The notes below the pieces were generated by a model, which was not told where the DNA came from, made no database searches, and was given only the letters and a program-made list of their open reading frames with translations. Below, in pieces: positions 1 to 6,764 of a DNA stretch of 32,934 nt. The translations under genes and the position numbers were made by a program. Location: assembly GCF_030532915.1 (NCBI RefSeq), contig NZ_JAUNKD010000016.1:1-32934 (forward strand). The letters are read 5' to 3'. Source of the stretch: Capnocytophaga sp. Its GTDB lineage: Bacteria > Bacteroidota > Bacteroidia > Flavobacteriales > Flavobacteriaceae. The stretch's first letter is position 1. Every line of letters begins with the position of its first letter.

Positions 1-22
1 TATTGTGTGTTGTAACTCATCG

Positions 23-54
23 CAAAGTTACGAATTTTTGAAAGCAATTTACAA
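23..54 (-). promoter_or_regulatory. Promoter embedded in the CRISPR repeat (first copy shown)
   Basis: Read on the minus strand, the repeat holds TTG, 21 nt, then TAACTTTG, which fits the Bacteroidota promoter pattern (TTG near -33, TAnnTTTG near -7). The -7 box lies 14-21 nt into each repeat on plus coordinates, here 23-30. Transcription would start in the last ten or so nt of the repeat and run into the spacer on its left. The same sites recur in every repeat up to 779; the boxes are altered in the repeats at 856, 933 and 1010. Neisseria type II-C arrays are known to carry a promoter in each repeat; the parallel here is inferred. Confidence 0.6.
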
Positions 55-1009
55 CTGTTTTTCCATTGAGGAATTAAGAGAAATGGTTGTAACTCATCGC
101 AAAGTTACGAATTTTTGAAAGCAATTTACAACCCCCACTTGTAAAACATTCAGCAAATCGCAGTTGTAACTCATCGCAAAGTTACGAATTTTTGAAAGCA
201 ATTTACAACACATCGTGCTTTCATCGTATGTAAAAATAAGTTGTAACTCATCGCAAAGTTACGAATTTTTGAAAGCAATTTACAACTGCCGAGTTTAACC
301 TCCTGCACGGGAGCTTGTTGTAACTCATCGCAAAGTTACGAATTTTTGAAAGCAATTTACAACGGTATTTTCTTTTTCCCTGCTTCATATTCTGTTGTAA
401 CTCATCGCAAAGTTACGAATTTTTGAAAGCAATTTACAACACATTATTATAGGTCTTGCCTTGCTTGCAGGTTGTAACTCATCGCAAAGTTACGAATTTT
501 TGAAAGCAATTTACAACAAAAGTTTTCTGCTCTTTCTTTTGTGTAAAGTTGTAACTCATCGCAAAGTTACGAAAAATTGAAAGCAATTTACAACAGTCTA
601 TTAGTCTGACTACCACATCAGCAGGTTGTAACTCATCGCAAAGTTACGAAAAATTGAAAGCAATTTACAACTTAAATAACCGCTAAAAGTAATTACAAAC
701 AGTTGTAACTCATCGCAAAGTTACGAATTTTTGAAAGCAATTTACAACCTACCGACTGGCAGGAAAACGATATAAAATGTTGTAACTCATCGCAAAGTTA
801 CGAATTTTTGAAAGCAATTTACAACAATTCGAATCAAATGTTTATCTGCTCCTTCGTTGTAACTCATCGCAAAGTAACGAATTTTTGAAAGCAATTTGCA
901 ACACCGTGATAATAAAACAAAATTCATTTAGCGTTGTAACTCATCGCAAAGTAACGAATTTTTGAAAGTAATTTACAACTGTAATATCCAGTTATTAAGA
1001 ATGTTATCA

Positions 1010-1056
1010 GTTGTAACTCATCGCAACGTTACGAATTTTCGAGCGCAATTTTTTGT
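1010..1056. repeat. Degenerate terminal CRISPR repeat
   Basis: The first half matches the consensus apart from one base (CAACGTTA instead of CAAAGTTA), while the second half is changed at several positions and the closing TTACAAC arm is gone. It marks the old end of the array. No further repeat follows before the peroxidase gene. Confidence 0.9.
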
Positions 1057-1120
1057 AATGTTTTTTGGTTGTTAAATTTATAAAAACAAAAGAAGGTAAC
1101 GTCACTTTTAAATAAATTCA

Positions 1121-1128
1121 TATCTTTG
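1121..1128 (+). promoter_or_regulatory. -7 promoter box for the peroxidase gene
   Basis: TATCTTTG matches TAnnTTTG and ends 16 nt before the ATG at 1145. No clear TTG lies 19-23 nt upstream, so only the -7 element is supported. Confidence 0.5.
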
Positions 1129-1144
1129 CAAGAAAAAGAGTTTT

Positions 1145-1690
1145 ATGAACAAAATAATTACAATGTTGGCATTGTGCGTATTTGCTTTTTCAAACGCACA
1201 GCAAAAATCGGAAAATACTATATATCAGTTTGTTGTAAAGGATATATACGGAGAAGATTTCGCTCTTTCACAATTACAAGGAAAGAAAGTGATGATTGTG
1301 AATACGGCTTCCAAGTGCGGATTAACGCCCCAGTACGAAGGGTTGGAAGCGTTGTACCAAAAATATAAAGATAAAAACTTCATTATCATTGGGTTTCCCG
1401 CCAATAATTTCAAATCGCAAGAGCCGGGGAGCAATGATGAAATCGCTCAATTTTGTAAAATCAATTACGGAGTGAGTTTCCCGATGATGGAAAAAATTTC
1501 CGTAAAAGGAAAAGATACGCATCAGTTATATAAATTTTTGACTTCCAAAGAATTAAATGGAGTGCAAGATTCCGAAGTGCAATGGAATTTCCAAAAATAC
1601 CTTATCGAAACAGACGGAAAATTAGCCAAAGTTATTTCTCCAAAAACCGCTCCGCAAGACAAAGAAATCATTGATTGGATTGAAAAGTAA
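1145..1690 (+). CDS. Glutathione peroxidase family protein (Cys-type, thiol peroxidase), exported
   Basis: Predicted to reduce hydrogen peroxide and organic hydroperoxides. The protein has 181 residues, including a signal peptide of about 19 residues ending near SNAQ, so it probably acts in the periplasm. The catalytic tetrad is visible: Cys58 in NTASKCGLTPQY, Gln92 in the SQEPG segment, and Trp147 and Asn148 in WNFQKYLI. Cys replaces the selenocysteine of animal enzymes. Cys104 in AQFCK sits where Cys-type members place the resolving cysteine, which suggests recycling by thioredoxin or another dithiol rather than by glutathione. The GFPANNF motif has Ala where many relatives have Cys. The ATG at 1145 is chosen because it begins the signal peptide and follows the -7 box. 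It is one nucleotide from the bshB1 start, so the two are probably co-transcribed. Confidence 0.93.
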   Translation: MNKIITMLALCVFAFSNAQQKSENTIYQFVVKDIYGEDFALSQLQGKKVMIVNTASKCGLTPQYEGLEALYQKYKDKNFIIIGFPANNFKSQEPGSNDEIAQFCKINYGVSFPMMEKISVKGKDTHQLYKFLTSKELNGVQDSEVQWNFQKYLIETDGKLAKVISPKTAPQDKEIIDWIEK

Positions 1691-1691
1691 A

Positions 1692-2411
1692 ATGCAAAAA
1701 TTAGATATTTTAGCCTTTGGGGCTCATCCCGATGATGTGGAATTGGGTTGTTCGGGTACGATTGCCAAGGAAATTGCTTTGGGTAAAAAGGTCGGGATTA
1801 TCGACCTGACACAAGGCGAGTTAGGTACGCGAGGAACTGCCGAAACCCGAAAAAAAGAAGCCGAAGAAGGAGCCAAAATTTTGGACGTAAAAGTGCGGGA
1901 AAACCTGAAATTTGCCGACGGATTTTTTGTCAATGACAAAGCTCATCAGCTTGAAATTATTAAAGTGATTCGTAAGTATCGTCCTGATATTGTGCTTTGT
2001 AATGCCATCGATGACCGCCATATCGACCACGGAAAAGGAAGCAAGCTCGTCAGTGATGCCTGTTTTTTGAGCGGGCTTCGGAAAATTGAAACCGAATTTG
2101 AAGGCGAAAACCAAGTGGCGTGGCGACCCAAAGCAGTGTATCATTACATCCAATGGAAAAACATTCAGCCTGATTTTGTGGTAGATATATCCGAATTTAT
2201 GGATAAAAAACTGGCTTCCGTTTTGGCGTACAAAACCCAATTTTACGATGCCAACAGCAATGAACCCACCACCCCGATTTCCGACAAAAATTTCTTGGAT
2301 AGCGTAACCTATCGGGCAAGGGATTTGGGCAGGCTCATTGGCGTGGATTTTGCTGAAGGCTTCACCACCGAACGTGTTGCGGCGGTAAATTCCCTTTATG
2401 ATTTGAAATAA
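1692..2411 (+). CDS. bshB1: Bacillithiol biosynthesis deacetylase BshB1
   Basis: Removes the acetyl group from N-acetylglucosaminyl malate, the second step in making bacillithiol, the low-molecular-weight thiol of many Firmicutes and Bacteroidota. The protein has 239 residues and the LmbE/PIG-L deacetylase fold. The zinc-site motifs are AHPDDVELGC, giving His12 and Asp15, and DDRHIDHGKGS, giving His110 and His113; the spacing matches characterised BshB1 enzymes. A longer frame opens at 1671 inside the peroxidase gene, but family members begin with the KLDILAFGAHPDD segment, so I chose ATG 1692. The peroxidase gene ends one nucleotide earlier. bshA and bshC are not in the window and must lie elsewhere. 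Confidence 0.92.
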   Translation: MQKLDILAFGAHPDDVELGCSGTIAKEIALGKKVGIIDLTQGELGTRGTAETRKKEAEEGAKILDVKVRENLKFADGFFVNDKAHQLEIIKVIRKYRPDIVLCNAIDDRHIDHGKGSKLVSDACFLSGLRKIETEFEGENQVAWRPKAVYHYIQWKNIQPDFVVDISEFMDKKLASVLAYKTQFYDANSNEPTTPISDKNFLDSVTYRARDLGRLIGVDFAEGFTTERVAAVNSLYDLK

Positions 2412-2447
2412 TAAATATTGTTTATTAAATAGTTATAAGTTTATAAA

Positions 2448-2636
2448 ATGAAATTAGTATTGCTAACTATAGGAATTTTGGCACTTTGTTTTGCCGGAAT
2501 TGCCATTAAAATTTGGGCAAAAAAAGGCGGAAAATTTGCCGGAACCTGTGCCAGCCAAAATCCGCATTTGAATAAAACGGGCGAGCCTTGCGGTTTCTGC
2601 GGAAAAATGCCTGATGAACAGGATTGTAAAAAATAA
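2448..2636 (+). CDS. Small membrane-anchored Cys-rich protein
   Basis: A 62-residue protein of unknown function. Residues 1-23 form one hydrophobic segment (either a membrane anchor or an uncleaved signal). The rest is short and carries four cysteines, Cys34, Cys48, Cys51 and Cys60, including the CGFCGK motif, which could bind a metal or take part in thiol exchange. I recall similar short proteins in flavobacteria but cannot name a characterised family. It lies 36 nt after bshB1 and 28 nt before the sigma-factor gene on the same strand, consistent with one transcript. Confidence 0.75.
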   Translation: MKLVLLTIGILALCFAGIAIKIWAKKGGKFAGTCASQNPHLNKTGEPCGFCGKMPDEQDCKK

Positions 2637-2664
2637 GTTTCGGATATTTTAAGCTACCAAAAGC

Positions 2665-3201
2665 GTGTTGTCAGAAAAAATTGATGCTGCAAAAAAGGGC
2701 GACCAAAAGGCGTTTAGCTACTTGTTAAATGCCTTTTGGTCAGATGTTTATAATTTCCAACTCAAACGAACCAATGATGAAAACGATGCCGAAGACATCA
2801 CCGTACAAACCTTTTCGAGGGCTTTTGATAAAATCGGAACGTATGACGATAATTTTTCGTTCAAAACGTGGCTGATAACGATTTCTAAAAATATCCATAT
2901 CGATATGCTTCGCAGTCAAAAGCCTGATTTAGTGCATTCATCTTCGGAAGAGCGAGAAGCCAAATCAATTGTTGATGAGTCGCCCACAGCCGAAGATAAC
3001 TTGATTATGGAACAAAACTTGCATCGTTTGCTTCTGTGTATCAAGCAATTGAGTGACCCTTACCGAACGGCTATTCAGTTGCGATATCTGCAAGAAAAAT
3101 CGTACAAAGAAATTGCCCAAGAAATGGAAAGTTCGTTGAGTAATGTGAAAGTTATCTTGCTCAGAGCCAGAAAAATGCTTTCCGAAATATTGAAAAAATA
3201 A
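2665..3201 (+). CDS. RNA polymerase sigma factor, ECF/sigma-70 family
   Basis: A 178-residue two-domain sigma factor. Region 2 spans about residues 18-85, with the segment DAEDITVQTFSRAFDKIGTY and then FKTWLITISKN. Region 4 spans about 125-176, with QLRYLQEKSYKEIAQEM and a recognition helix ending in VILLRARKML. It should direct RNA polymerase to a particular set of promoters. The start is GTG 2665 (TTG 2668 is the alternative): an in-frame stop lies at 2650 and no ATG is available. No anti-sigma gene follows; a terminator does. Its position at the end of a peroxidase-bshB1 run suggests a link to redox stress, which is inference only. Confidence 0.92.
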   Translation: MLSEKIDAAKKGDQKAFSYLLNAFWSDVYNFQLKRTNDENDAEDITVQTFSRAFDKIGTYDDNFSFKTWLITISKNIHIDMLRSQKPDLVHSSSEEREAKSIVDESPTAEDNLIMEQNLHRLLLCIKQLSDPYRTAIQLRYLQEKSYKEIAQEMESSLSNVKVILLRARKMLSEILKK

Positions 3202-3228
3202 AAAGGGAATCAACACCGATTCCCTTTT
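3201..3228. terminator. Bidirectional terminator between the sigma-factor gene and the nrdB operon
   Basis: An 11-bp perfect stem (3201-3211 with 3218-3228, core GGGAATC) with a 6-nt loop, T-rich on the plus side and, read in reverse, also on the minus side. It separates convergent genes. Confidence 0.88.
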
Positions 3229-3251
3229 TTATATAATAATGTTGTTTTTTG

Positions 3252-3539
3252 CTACGTAAATTGCAATGCCAAGATCACCAGCGCCAAAATAACGGAAGCC
3301 ATCAACACACCTTTGGCTCTTTCATCACGATTTAGGCGTAAAAACAAGAAAAAAGAACCCAAATCAAGCAAGCCTCCTAACCCGATAAGGGCACCTAAGT
3401 ATCCTTTACGCCAGGCATCGACCAAGGTAGTTTCAATGTCGTATTTTGAAAAAAACAAGACGTAAAGTAAAATACCTAACGCATTGGCTATCAGTCCAAC
3501 GGAAAATCCTATCAGAATTTCTTTATGGTGTGGCTTCAT
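3252..3539 (-). CDS. Small integral membrane protein of unknown function
   Basis: A 95-residue protein with three likely membrane segments, at about residues 8-30, 48-67 and 78-94. Short basic stretches (WRKGY, RLNRDERAK) lie between them. I do not recognise a family. It starts 31 nt after the end of nrdB on the same strand and ends at the shared terminator, so it is probably the second gene of the nrdB transcript. Nothing in the sequence links it to nucleotide reduction. Confidence 0.75.
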   Translation of the reverse strand: MKPHHKEILIGFSVGLIANALGILLYVLFFSKYDIETTLVDAWRKGYLGALIGLGGLLDLGSFFLFLRLNRDERAKGVLMASVILALVILALQFT

Positions 3540-3570
3540 TTTTTATTTGTTTGATTTTCAAAATATTGTG

Positions 3571-4530
3571 TTAAAATAAATCGTGTTCGCTGATGCTTTT
3601 GTCGTGCTTGGTGTAGGCGGTGGGTCTTTTGGCAAAAAAGTCATCTAATTCATTGCTAAATACCTCTTCTTCAAACCATAACATCGGTTTGGCTTCGTCG
3701 TTGGTAATGCCAAAAGGTTTGCCCAAACCGAGCTGCGTAAGTGAATCATCAAGGCGATAACGCATATAATTAGCCAAATCTTTTTTGGAAAAGAAGTCTA
3801 TTTCACCTTCTTCAAAAATCCAGTCTAACATATTGTCTTCCAGTGTAATGTAATTTCGGATAAAATCAGTAGCTTCTTCTTTGGCGCGTTCTTTCATTTG
3901 CGGATTTTCTTCAAAAATCTTCTTTAAAATGTAAATGCCCGCATTGGCGTGAACTTGCTCATCAACCGATGTCCACGCAATGATGTTTGCCACATTTTTC
4001 ATATAACCTTTAAATCGAGTGAAAGACAGAATGGTAGCAAATTGGCTGAATAAAGAGGCGTTTTCAATAATCAGCGTAAAAAACAAAATGCGCTCCATTG
4101 CATTTTCTTTGTTTTTAGCCAAATATTCCTTTAACACCTTGTGCCGTTCTTTAAAAATGGGAACTTCAAGCAAGTTTTCAAATTCATTATTGTATCCAAG
4201 TACCTCTAACAGACGTGAATAGGCTTCGCTGTGCCGAAATTCACACTCGGCAAAAGTGGCGCCCAGCCCGTTAAATTCAGGCTTGGGGAAGAGGTCATAA
4301 AGGTCGCCCCAAAAGGTTTTAACGGAAACCTCAACCTGAGCAATGCCCAGCAGGGCTCGTTTCACGGCTTCTTTTTCAATGATGGATAAGTTCGACTTAA
4401 AGTCTTGAATGTCAGCGGTAAATTCAACTTCTGAATGTACCCAAAATGATTTGTTCATTGCATCTACAAACTCCATAACTTCGGGGTACTCAAAGGGTTT
4501 GTAGCTTTCACGTTTATCAAAAATTCCCAT
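3571..4530 (-). CDS. nrdB: Class I ribonucleotide reductase, small (radical) subunit
   Basis: Houses the metal centre and radical that class I reductases use to make deoxyribonucleotides, working with the large subunit NrdA in the cytosol. The 319-residue protein carries the ferritin-like ligands: Glu97 and His100 with the radical tyrosine Tyr104 in EFRHSEAY, Glu156 in ENASLFSQF, and Glu191 and His194 in DEQVHA. The first ligand position appears to be Glu67 where E. coli has Asp84. No ATP-cone precedes the catalytic domain. The C-terminal tail (FAKRPTAY to the end) is the part expected to dock with NrdA. No nrdA is adjacent, although the two genes are usually neighbours. Confidence 0.95.
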   Translation of the reverse strand: MGIFDKRESYKPFEYPEVMEFVDAMNKSFWVHSEVEFTADIQDFKSNLSIIEKEAVKRALLGIAQVEVSVKTFWGDLYDLFPKPEFNGLGATFAECEFRHSEAYSRLLEVLGYNNEFENLLEVPIFKERHKVLKEYLAKNKENAMERILFFTLIIENASLFSQFATILSFTRFKGYMKNVANIIAWTSVDEQVHANAGIYILKKIFEENPQMKERAKEEATDFIRNYITLEDNMLDWIFEEGEIDFFSKKDLANYMRYRLDDSLTQLGLGKPFGITNDEAKPMLWFEEEVFSNELDDFFAKRPTAYTKHDKSISEHDLF

Positions 4531-4554
4531 TATGATTTTGTTTTAATTTGGTTG

Positions 4555-4587
4555 CGAAGATACGAAGTTTTTTTACTTAAAAACAAA
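4555..4587 (-). promoter_or_regulatory. nrdB promoter
   Basis: On the minus strand TTTG (4584-4587), 21 nt, then TATCTTCG (4555-4562), a one-base variant of TAnnTTTG. It lies about 25 nt upstream of the nrdB ATG. Confidence 0.6.
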
Positions 4588-4791
4588 CTTTATTCAGCAT
4601 AAGTTGCCCGAAAAATCACTTAATCGAAACACTATTAAGGCATAACCCCTAATGTTAAAGTTTTGTTATTTTTAAAAATACTGAATTTTGTAAACACTAA
4701 GATGTTGTTTATTAGATGGTTATGTTCGATATGAATTCAGTTGCCTAAAAATGTTTTTTATACTGAAAGTGCTTATTTTTTATTTTTGGTG

Positions 4792-4799
4792 TATCTTTG
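4792..4799 (+). promoter_or_regulatory. -7 promoter box for the TRIC-family gene
   Basis: TATCTTTG matches TAnnTTTG, 28 nt before the ATG at 4828. No well-spaced TTG is evident. The interval 4531-4791 otherwise holds only the divergent nrdB promoter and AT-rich sequence. Confidence 0.55.
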
Positions 4800-4827
4800 T
4801 CGGGCTAAATTGTAGTGTTTTTAAAGT

Positions 4828-5439
4828 ATGGATTTGTTTTACGTTGTGGATTTGGCAGGGGTTTTTGTGTTTGCCATATCGGGGGCGTTGGCGGCTCGCG
4901 AAAAAAAACTGGATTTGTTCGGTGTTTTTATAATTGCCTTTGTAACAGGCTTAGGCGGAGGTACCTTGCGCGATGTGATGATGGGGCGCACCCCTGTTTT
5001 TTGGATGCAGGCACCGATTTACGTAGGTATGATTTTCGGCGGAAGTGCATTTGCCGTTATTTTTCGTAAAAAAATCCATTATTTGCGTAAATCGCTTTTG
5101 CTTTTTGATACCATCGGAATTGCCTTTTTTTCAATCATCGGAACTGAAATAGCCCTCTCATTTTCGTATGAATTGCATCCGGTTATTGTTATATCAATTG
5201 CGGCGATGAGTGCTTGTTTCGGGGGTGTAATTCGCGATATTCTCTGCAATGAAATACCCGTTATTTTTCATAGGGAGATGTACGCAACGCCTTGTGTAGC
5301 AGGTAGTATCCTTTATTTAGCTTTGCGCGAATTTAGTTTTTTTGATGATTACGCGGCTTCGCTCATTGCCATCGCCTTCATTATTTTATTTCGCCTCTTT
5401 GCAATTAAGTTTTCACTTGAACTGCCAAAATTACGTTAA
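4828..5439 (+). CDS. TRIC/UPF0126-family membrane protein (YicG-like)
   Basis: A 203-residue inner-membrane protein with about seven hydrophobic segments arranged as two similar halves. Each half has the family's glycine-rich motif: GLGGGTLRDVMMGRTP near residue 42 and FGGVIRDILCNEIP near residue 130. Bacterial members have been studied as trimeric cation (potassium) channels, and some have been linked to glycine uptake; the sequence alone does not decide between these. The ATG at 4828 directly precedes the first membrane segment and follows a -7 box. It stands alone between divergent nrdB and the efflux genes. Confidence 0.88.
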   Translation: MDLFYVVDLAGVFVFAISGALAAREKKLDLFGVFIIAFVTGLGGGTLRDVMMGRTPVFWMQAPIYVGMIFGGSAFAVIFRKKIHYLRKSLLLFDTIGIAFFSIIGTEIALSFSYELHPVIVISIAAMSACFGGVIRDILCNEIPVIFHREMYATPCVAGSILYLALREFSFFDDYAASLIAIAFIILFRLFAIKFSLELPKLR

Positions 5440-5564
5440 TTCATTTTATGGTATACCTTATTAATAGGTTAACAATATTCAAACTTCACCCGGTGGGATT
5501 GGGTTTTGAGGTATGTGTTTGCCTACTATTTTTTGTGTTGTTATAACAGTGTTAAAAATACGAT

Positions 5565-5599
5565 TTTGTTTCATTTTTTTCAAACTAATTGTATATTTG
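5565..5599 (+). promoter_or_regulatory. Promoter of the efflux adaptor gene
   Basis: TTTG (5565-5568), 23 nt, then TATATTTG (5592-5599). It leaves a 5' leader of about 60 nt before ATG 5667. A near-palindrome, ACCTTATTAATAGGT, at 5455-5469 lies further upstream and could be an operator, but this is weak. Confidence 0.55.
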
Positions 5600-5666
5600 C
5601 CTCGAAAAATCCCTATTGACAAGGGGTTACATCTTTATTTTAATTCTGTCTTAATTTAAAATTTTT

Positions 5667-6764
5667 ATGAGAAAGCATCTTTTTTTAGCAGCATCTCTGT
5701 TGGCTGTTGCTTGCAATAATGCTCCTAAACAGGCGCCGCAACACGTTAAAGTCGTTCCCGTTATTACGGTGGGCGAACAGCAAAGCACGGCTTATTTTTC
5801 CTATCCGGTGAATATTGAAGGGAAAATTAACAGCCCCGTTCAGGCGCGTCTTTCCGGTTATATCACCCAAGTGCTTGCCGATGAGGGGCAACGGGTACAT
5901 CAAGGGCAGCCTTTATTTCGGCTTGAAACACAGGCTCTTTCACAAAATTCACAAGCTGCAAAGGCTTCAGTTGATGCTATGCAGGTCGAGGTAAATCGGT
6001 TGGAACCCCTCGTGGCTAAAAATATTGTAAGTGCCGTGCAACTTGAAACCGCCAAAGCCAACCTGGCACGCGCCAAAGCAACCTTTGCCGAGGTCAATGC
6101 CAATATTGGTTATGCGGTTGTCAAAGCCCCCGTGAGCGGTATCGTAGGCAAGATAAATTTTCGGGAAGGAGCGCTGGTTACGGCTAACAATACCGTACTG
6201 ACAACCGTGTCGGACGTGAAAGAAGTTTACGCCTATTTTTCAATGAATGAACGCGATTATCTTTCTTTTTTAAATAACGTAAAAGGGGCATCGATTTCTG
6301 ATAAAATCACTCAACTTCCGGAAGTTACGCTTCAATTATCTGACGGAACTCCGTATACTCATAAAGGCAAAATTCAAGCTGCTACCGCACAGATTGACAA
6401 GACCACCGGAAGCGTTCAATTCCGCGCGGCGTTCCCAAATCCCGACGGATTGCTAACCAACGGAAACAGCGGAACCTTGCTTATTCCCCAAGTGTATGAT
6501 AATGCATTGGTTATTCCCGAGATGGCAACCTTTGAGCAGCAAGGCGTTGTGTTCGCTTATAAAGTAGAAAAAGATACGGTGCGGCAAGTGGTGCTTTCGC
6601 TGAAAAACCGTAACAATAATCTGGCAGTTGTAAATGACGGACTGGCAAAAGGGGACATTCTCGTAGTGCAAGGTTTAAATAGCATCAGGAGCGGAATGCC
6701 CGTGAAAACCAAACCCGTAGCTATGGATAGCTTGGTACAATCCTTAAAACCGATATTTAGATAA
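5667..6764 (+). CDS. RND efflux periplasmic adaptor (membrane fusion) lipoprotein
   Basis: Links an inner-membrane RND pump to the outer-membrane channel. The 365-residue protein begins with a lipoprotein signal ending in LAVAC, so Cys16 would be lipidated and anchored to the inner membrane. The order of domains is typical of AcrA/MexA: a lipoyl half-motif near residues 55-85 (VQARLSGYITQVLADEGQRV), a helical hairpin at about 90-145, the second lipoyl half (VKAPVSGIVGKINFREGALV), and then beta-barrel and membrane-proximal domains. The stop codon overlaps the start of the next gene by one base (TAATG), so the two are translationally coupled. Substrate cannot be inferred. Confidence 0.95.
   Translation: MRKHLFLAASLLAVACNNAPKQAPQHVKVVPVITVGEQQSTAYFSYPVNIEGKINSPVQARLSGYITQVLADEGQRVHQGQPLFRLETQALSQNSQAAKASVDAMQVEVNRLEPLVAKNIVSAVQLETAKANLARAKATFAEVNANIGYAVVKAPVSGIVGKINFREGALVTANNTVLTTVSDVKEVYAYFSMNERDYLSFLNNVKGASISDKITQLPEVTLQLSDGTPYTHKGKIQAATAQIDKTTGSVQFRAAFPNPDGLLTNGNSGTLLIPQVYDNALVIPEMATFEQQGVVFAYKVEKDTVRQVVLSLKNRNNNLAVVNDGLAKGDILVVQGLNSIRSGMPVKTKPVAMDSLVQSLKPIFR

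Larger units (their letters stand above)
1..1056 (-). CRISPR. CRISPR array, 47-nt repeats and 30-nt spacers, probably type II-C; left end cut by the window
   Basis: Fourteen repeats of 47 nt start at 9, 86, 163, 240, 317, 394, 471, 548, 625, 702, 779, 856, 933 and 1010, an exact 77-nt period, with thirteen complete 30-nt spacers. Bases 1-8 are the end of another spacer, so the array continues to the left. The repeat ends are inverted (GTTGTAA and TTACAAC). Ten or so repeats are identical; those at 548 and 625 share a changed core, those at 856 and 933 share a T-to-A change, and the one at 1010 is badly decayed. Repeat length, spacer length and sequence style match type II-C arrays of Bacteroidota. 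I predict minus-strand transcription because each repeat carries a promoter-like sequence in that direction. No cas gene or tracrRNA is in the window; a cas9-cas1-cas2 operon to the left is expected but not seen. Confidence 0.97.

Noticed and set aside
1-1056. Spacers matching other parts of this window
   Set aside because: No obvious match was seen by eye; a BLASTN of the thirteen 30-nt spacers against phage, plasmid and self sequences would be decisive.
1671-1691. Longer bshB1 start overlapping the peroxidase gene
   Set aside because: The family start and zinc-ligand numbering fit ATG 1692; the extra residues have no family support.
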